Shown: piece after piece, positions 60,503 through 64,000 of the stretch | How the letters are laid out: every line of letters starts with the position of its first letter | Numbering within the stretch: position 1 is the first letter of the stretch | From: Nioella sp965215655 | Lineage (GTDB): Bacteria > Pseudomonadota > Alphaproteobacteria > Rhodobacterales > Rhodobacteraceae | Reading direction: 5' to 3' | Assembly: GCF_965215655.1 (NCBI RefSeq) | Contig: NZ_OZ244111.1 | Location: 2,852,001 to 2,916,000, forward strand | DNA: 64,000 nucleotides | Program-made: the position numbers and the translations under genes | The notes under the pieces: generated by a model | Told to the model about the DNA's origin: nothing | Databases searched by the model: none | What the model saw: the letters and a program-made list of their open reading frames with translations, nothing else

Positions 60503-61984
60503 TTAGCGCGGCTCGCTATGGCCAAAGGCGGCGATCTCTTCGGCGATCCGGCGAATGCCTTCTGGGATCTTTTCAGAGGGGATGGAGCTGTAGGCCAGCC
60601 GGTAGAACCGCCGCGCATCATCCGCAGGGCTGAAAAAGCTGCGCCCCGGTTCGATGACCACGCCGCGATCATAAAGCCTGCGGGCCAGAATCTCGGTATC
60701 CACACGCGGCGGCGCTGCCATCCAGAAGCTGGAGCCGCCGGTGGCAACCGCCCCTGAAATGGACAATCCATGGCGTTCGATCGCGGCGGCCATGACCGTG
60801 CGCCGAATCTCGTAGGCCTTGCGCATCCGGTTGATCTGCGCGTCGTAATGGCCAAGCGACAGGAAATAGGCGACGGTGCGCTGGATGTGGCCGGGCGGGT
60901 GACGCAGCACCAGGGCGCGCAGGGCGCGGGCCTCCCGGATGAACTCCTCATCCGCCACCACATATCCCAACCTCAGCCCGGGAAAGAGCGACTTGGAGAA
61001 CGAGCCGATATAGATCACCGCCCCGGTGTCATCCATCGACTTCAGCGCGGGCGATGGTGCGTTCTTGAAGGAGAGCTCGAATTCATAGTCGTCCTCGACC
61101 ACCACGAACCCACGCTCGGTCGCAAGATCCAGAAGCCGCCTGCGGCGGTCCACCGGCATGGTCATATTGGTCGGGCAATGATGCGACACGGTGGTAAAGA
61201 CCACATCCGTATCGGGCGGCAGCGCCTCGGGCGGCAGGCCCTCGTCATCCACGTCAATGGGCACCAGATGGCATCTGGTCTGGGTCAGGATTTCGCGCAG
61301 GCCGGGATAGGTCGGGTTTTCCAGCACCGCCTTGCGCCGCTGCGTCAGCAGGATCTGCGCCGTCATCCAAAGGGCGTTCTGCGCGCCCATGGTGATCAGG
61401 ATCTCTTCCTTGCGGGCGGCGATCCCCCGGCGCGGCAGGATATGGCGCTGGATATGTTCCAGCAGGCGTTCGTCGTCTTCCTCGTAACGGTCGGCGGTCA
61501 GGATCTTGAAATCCTTCTGCCCAAGCGCCTGCAACCCGCATTGCCGCCAGGTCTGATGCGAAAAGAGCGTCGGGTCCGCCTGCCCGTAGATGAACGGATA
61601 GGGGTATTCATGCCAGTTCAGCGGGCGCAGCGGCAGGGCCGGGCTGTCAAACCGCTGCCCAATGGCCCGCGACCAGTCGATCCCCGGTTTTTCCTTGCGG
61701 TTGCTGAGATCGAATTCAGGCGGGGTCGGCGCGGTATCGGACACGAAATAGCCGGATCGTCCCCGCGAAATCAGGTAATCATCGGCCACCAGTTCGGTAT
61801 AGGCATTGGTCACCGTGATCCGGCTGATCCCCAGATGAATGGCCAGTTTTCGGCTGGATGGCAGCTTCTCCCCCGGCCTGAAACGCCCGGACAGAATGCC
61901 CTCTGCCACCAGCCTTTGCACCTTCTGTTGAAGGGTTCCCTCGGCCTGGGTATCGAGAAAGAAGGACTCCACCGGAATGGGCAC
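60503..61984 (-). CDS. tauR: MocR/GntR-type taurine regulator
   Basis: 493 residues from GTG 61984. The N-terminal winged helix is LQQKVQRLVAEGILSGRFRPGEKLPSSRKLAIHLGISRITVTNAYTELVADDYLISRGRSGYFV, followed by an aminotransferase-like domain with ITMGAQNALWMTAQILL and the PLP-binding Lys region YIGSFSKSLFPGLRLGYVV. In Rhodobacter capsulatus TauR activates taurine genes. The open frame reaches 62035, but the direct repeats at 61987-62014 would then be coding, so the later GTG is preferred. It is divergent from tpa, with xsc downstream. Confidence 0.9.
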   Translation of the reverse strand: MPIPVESFFLDTQAEGTLQQKVQRLVAEGILSGRFRPGEKLPSSRKLAIHLGISRITVTNAYTELVADDYLISRGRSGYFVSDTAPTPPEFDLSNRKEKPGIDWSRAIGQRFDSPALPLRPLNWHEYPYPFIYGQADPTLFSHQTWRQCGLQALGQKDFKILTADRYEEDDERLLEHIQRHILPRRGIAARKEEILITMGAQNALWMTAQILLTQRRKAVLENPTYPGLREILTQTRCHLVPIDVDDEGLPPEALPPDTDVVFTTVSHHCPTNMTMPVDRRRRLLDLATERGFVVVEDDYEFELSFKNAPSPALKSMDDTGAVIYIGSFSKSLFPGLRLGYVVADEEFIREARALRALVLRHPPGHIQRTVAYFLSLGHYDAQINRMRKAYEIRRTVMAAAIERHGLSISGAVATGGSSFWMAAPPRVDTEILARRLYDRGVVIEPGRSFFSPADDARRFYRLAYSSIPSEKIPEGIRRIAEEIAAFGHSEPR

Positions 61985-61986
61985 GG

Positions 61987-62014
61987 CTGGACTTAACCTC
62001 TGGTTAACTCTGGT
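61987..62014. promoter_or_regulatory. TauR-type direct repeats between tauR and tpa
   Basis: CTGGACTTAA (61987-61996) is followed by CTGGTTAAC (62000) and CTGGTCAC (62010), so three CTGG words are spaced 13 and 10 bases apart. The first matches the direct-repeat word I remember for R. capsulatus TauR. It lies about 130 bases before the tpa start. Confidence 0.6.
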
Positions 62015-62145
62015 CACACCACATGCGCGGGGCACAGGGTGCTTGTCAATCCACTGGCGCTATGCATGGATAGGCTCTGGCCCTATCTGGTTTCCCTGCA
62101 ACCCGGCACTGTGATCCCAGAGACCGTTTTCCGGTGGAGAGAGAT

Positions 62146-63546
62146 ATGAACACCCCCTTCAACCCCAATGATATCAGCCATGTGATCGAGGCGGATCGCG
62201 CCAATGTCTGGCACCATCTGATCCAGCACAAACCCTTTGAAACCGGCGAGCCCCGGATCATCGTCGAGGGCAAGGGCATGCGGGTCTGGGATGCCCATGG
62301 CAAGGAATATATCGACGCCGTCTCCGGCGCTGTCTGGACCGTGAACGTGGGCTATGGCCGCAAGCGCATTGCCGATGCCGTCCATGAACAGCTCATGAAG
62401 ATGTGCTATTTCGCACAGGCTGCGGGCTCGATCCCCGGTGCGCTTTTCGCCGAGAAGCTGATCGAGAAGATGCCGGGCATGTCCCGCGTCTACTACACCA
62501 ACTCAGGGTCTGAGGCGAACGAGAAGGCCTTCAAGATGGTCCGCCAGATCGCGCACAAGAAATATGGGGGCAAGAAAACCAAGATCCTCTACCGCGACCG
62601 CGACTATCACGGCTCCACGCTGGCGGCGATGTCGGCAGGCGGCCAGGATGAACGCAACATGCAATACGGCCCCTTCGCGCCGGATTTCGTGCGCGTGCCC
62701 CATTGCATGGAATACCGCAAGGAAGAACTGGGCCTTGGCCATCTCTCGGGCCGGGAGTTCGGCATTGCGGCGGCCAACCTGATCGAGGAGGTGATCCTGC
62801 GCGAAGGCCCCGAGACCGTCGGCGCGCTCTGCCTCGAACCCGTCACTGCCGGTGGCGGCGTCATCGAAGCGCCCGAAGGCTACTGGGACCGCGTTCAGGA
62901 GATTTGCAAGGAATACAACGTCTTGCTCCATATCGACGAGGTCGTCTGCGGCGTGGGCCGCACTGGCACCCAGTGGTTCGGCTACCAGCATTACGGCATC
63001 AAGCCCGACTTCGTGACCATGGCAAAGGGCGTCGCCTCGGGCTATGCGGCCATCGCCTGCATGGTGACGACGGAAGAGGTGTTCGATCTGTTCAAGACCG
63101 ACCCGTCGGACAAGCTGAACCACTTCCGCGACATCTCCACCTTCGGGGGCTGCACCGGCGGCCCGGCGGCGGCGCTGGAGAATATGGCGATCATCGAGGA
63201 AGAGGGCCTGCTGGAAAACTGCACCCAGATGGGCGCCCGGATGATCGGCAACCTCAGGGCGCTGATGGACAAGCACCAGATCATCGGCGATGTGCGCGGC
63301 AAGGGGCTTTTCCTGGGCGCGGAGCTGGTAAAAGACCGTGAGACCAAGGAACCGGTCGAGGAAAAGGACGTGATGGCCGTGGTCGCGGATTGCGCCGCAC
63401 AGGGCGTGATCATCGGCTCCTCCAACCGCTCGATTCCGGGCCGTAACAACGTGCTCTGCTTCAGCCCCGCGCTGATCGCCACGGCAGAGGATATCGACGC
63501 GATCACCGATGCGGTGGACAAGGCGCTGAGCAAGGTTTTCGGCTGA
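62146..63546 (+). CDS. tpa: Taurine-pyruvate aminotransferase
   Basis: 466 residues from ATG 62146, with GGAGAGA upstream. A class III PLP aminotransferase: YYTNSGSEANEKAFKMVRQIA, YHGSTLAAMSAGG, LLHIDEVVCGVGRTG and the PLP Lys294 in VTMAKGVASGY. It transfers the amino group of taurine to pyruvate, giving sulfoacetaldehyde and alanine. Its pairing with tauR and xsc makes the assignment firm. Alanine dehydrogenase is not in the window. Confidence 0.95.
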   Translation: MNTPFNPNDISHVIEADRANVWHHLIQHKPFETGEPRIIVEGKGMRVWDAHGKEYIDAVSGAVWTVNVGYGRKRIADAVHEQLMKMCYFAQAAGSIPGALFAEKLIEKMPGMSRVYYTNSGSEANEKAFKMVRQIAHKKYGGKKTKILYRDRDYHGSTLAAMSAGGQDERNMQYGPFAPDFVRVPHCMEYRKEELGLGHLSGREFGIAAANLIEEVILREGPETVGALCLEPVTAGGGVIEAPEGYWDRVQEICKEYNVLLHIDEVVCGVGRTGTQWFGYQHYGIKPDFVTMAKGVASGYAAIACMVTTEEVFDLFKTDPSDKLNHFRDISTFGGCTGGPAAALENMAIIEEEGLLENCTQMGARMIGNLRALMDKHQIIGDVRGKGLFLGAELVKDRETKEPVEEKDVMAVVADCAAQGVIIGSSNRSIPGRNNVLCFSPALIATAEDIDAITDAVDKALSKVFG

Positions 63547-63570
63547 TCTGATCGCCCGACAGCGGTCCCA

Positions 63571-63605
63571 AAGGCCCCGGCGTGCCACAGTGCTCCGGGG
63601 CTTTT
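63571..63605 (+). terminator. Terminator of tpa
   Basis: AAGGCCCCGG pairs with CCGGGGCTT (one bulge) and is followed by TTCT. It begins 24 bases after the stop. Confidence 0.65.
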
Positions 63606-63633
63606 CTGCGGCCTGAACACCGCGGTGCCATGC

Positions 63634-63680
63634 GTGCACCCCCTGTACACCCCCCGTACACCCCCCGTGCAGACAAAACC
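63634..63680 (+). repeat. GTGCACCCC / GTACACCCCC direct repeats, copy 2
   Basis: Four phased units (GTGCACCCCCT, GTACACCCCCC, GTACACCCCCC, GTGCAGACAAAACC) spaced 11 bases apart. A shorter version with the same ending lies in opposite orientation at 10834-10871. Confidence 0.65.
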
Positions 63681-63707
63681 GCCAAGAATGCCCCGTTTCT
63701 TTCAGTT

Positions 63708-63831
63708 TGGTTCAAATACCTCGGGGTTTGGGGCAGAGCCCCAAGTGGCCCGGCGCGGCCCCCGCCATAGCGGGGGGTAAGCCGGGCCACCCCGGTCGAC
63801 GCGCCAAAGGCGCGGCGAAATCGCCTTGCCC
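63708..63831 (+). repeat. AAATACCTC / GTCGACGC palindromic repeat, long copy
   Basis: CAAATACCTCGGGG opens the element. GGGGC / GCCCC and then a nested hairpin follow (outer GTGGCCCGGC / GCCGGGCCAC, inner CCCCCGC / GCGGGGG), then GGTCGACGCGCC-AAA-GGCGCGGCGAAA. It shares its ends with the copy at 13285. The 454 bases after tpa hold only such repeats and no gene. Confidence 0.65.
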
Positions 63832-63905
63832 CTGTAAGCTTTCCTACCAATTCCTTGCGGGTGAATTCCTTTGCAATTGGTTGACGCAGAGACATGGTGC
63901 GCGCG

Positions 63906-63981
63906 CTGGCGGCCCGGTGAAGCCCCCGCGCTAGCGGGGCAAACCGGGCCGCCCCCGGTCGACGCCGTAGGCGGCGAAACC
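63906..63981 (+). repeat. GTCGACGCC palindromic repeat, third copy
   Basis: Nested hairpin GGCGGCCCGGT / ACCGGGCCGCC around CCCCCGC-GCTA-GCGGGG, followed by GGTCGACGCC-GTA-GGCGGCGAAACC. It lacks the AAATACCTC lead. Confidence 0.6.
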
Positions 63982-64000
63982 AAAAAGGCCCCCGGAACAC

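Noticed and set aside
63634..63680. CRISPR-like array
   Set aside because: The units are about 11 bases with no spacers, so this is a simple phased repeat and not a CRISPR.

Overview
The window looks like chromosomal DNA of a GC-rich alphaproteobacterium of the family Rhodobacteraceae (Roseobacter group). The reasons are the oxygen-dependent cobalamin genes cobG and cobF, the taurine genes tpa-tauR-xsc, a CuyA-like cysteate lyase, TAXI-type TRAP transporters, a ctaD-type aa3 oxidase subunit, and the AAATACCTC / GTCGACGCC palindromic repeats that I associate with this family. All assignments come from reading the sequence; no search was run.

Layout. 1-10.8 kb is mostly housekeeping: a pilin-like protein, cytochrome oxidase subunit I, a YqeY-like protein, carA, a membrane glycosyltransferase, a GntR regulator, a HAD phosphatase and a UbiH-type hydroxylase. 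10.9-29.7 kb is a large cobalamin (B12) region. A leftward unit carries cobO, two tandem Lin0512-family paralogues and cobQ. A cobalamin riboswitch heads a rightward unit, DUF1636-cobW-cobN-cobG-cobH-cobI-cobJ-cobL-cobE-cobM-cobB-cobA-DUF1636, with cobK inserted antisense exactly between cobJ and cobL. A second riboswitch heads cbtB-cbtA (cobalt uptake), followed by cobF. 29.9-33.1 kb holds cuyA, an Asp/Glu-type racemase and an MmgE/PrpD protein. 33.1-37.5 kb (leftward) holds an amidase, and a malonyl-CoA synthetase coupled to a family III CoA transferase. 37.6-44.4 kb is a dctBD-like two-component system followed by a TAXI-TRAP transporter. 44.5-50.1 kb contains a DUF6280 protein, efp, and a leftward group of a methyltransferase, tolC, a PopZ-like acidic protein with a long hexanucleotide repeat, and a rhomboid protease.

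50.5-58.4 kb lies between tRNA-Cys and tRNA-Phe, whose 3' ends both face inward. It has accessory character: a helicase fragment, an IS256-type transposase relic, a second TAXI-TRAP system with a DapA-family enzyme and a LacI regulator, and a dead IS3-family element whose catalytic Glu codon is a stop. 58.6-63.5 kb is the taurine module: xsc, tauR and divergent tpa, with TauR-type direct repeats just upstream of the inferred tauR start. The window ends in non-coding palindromic repeats.

Together the B12 genes cover much of the corrin ring pathway (SUMT, ring methylations, contraction, reduction, amidation, cobalt chelation by CobN, adenosylation) plus cobalt import. CobS and CobT are not seen here. 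Two sulfonate routes are present: taurine via Tpa and Xsc, and cysteate via CuyA.
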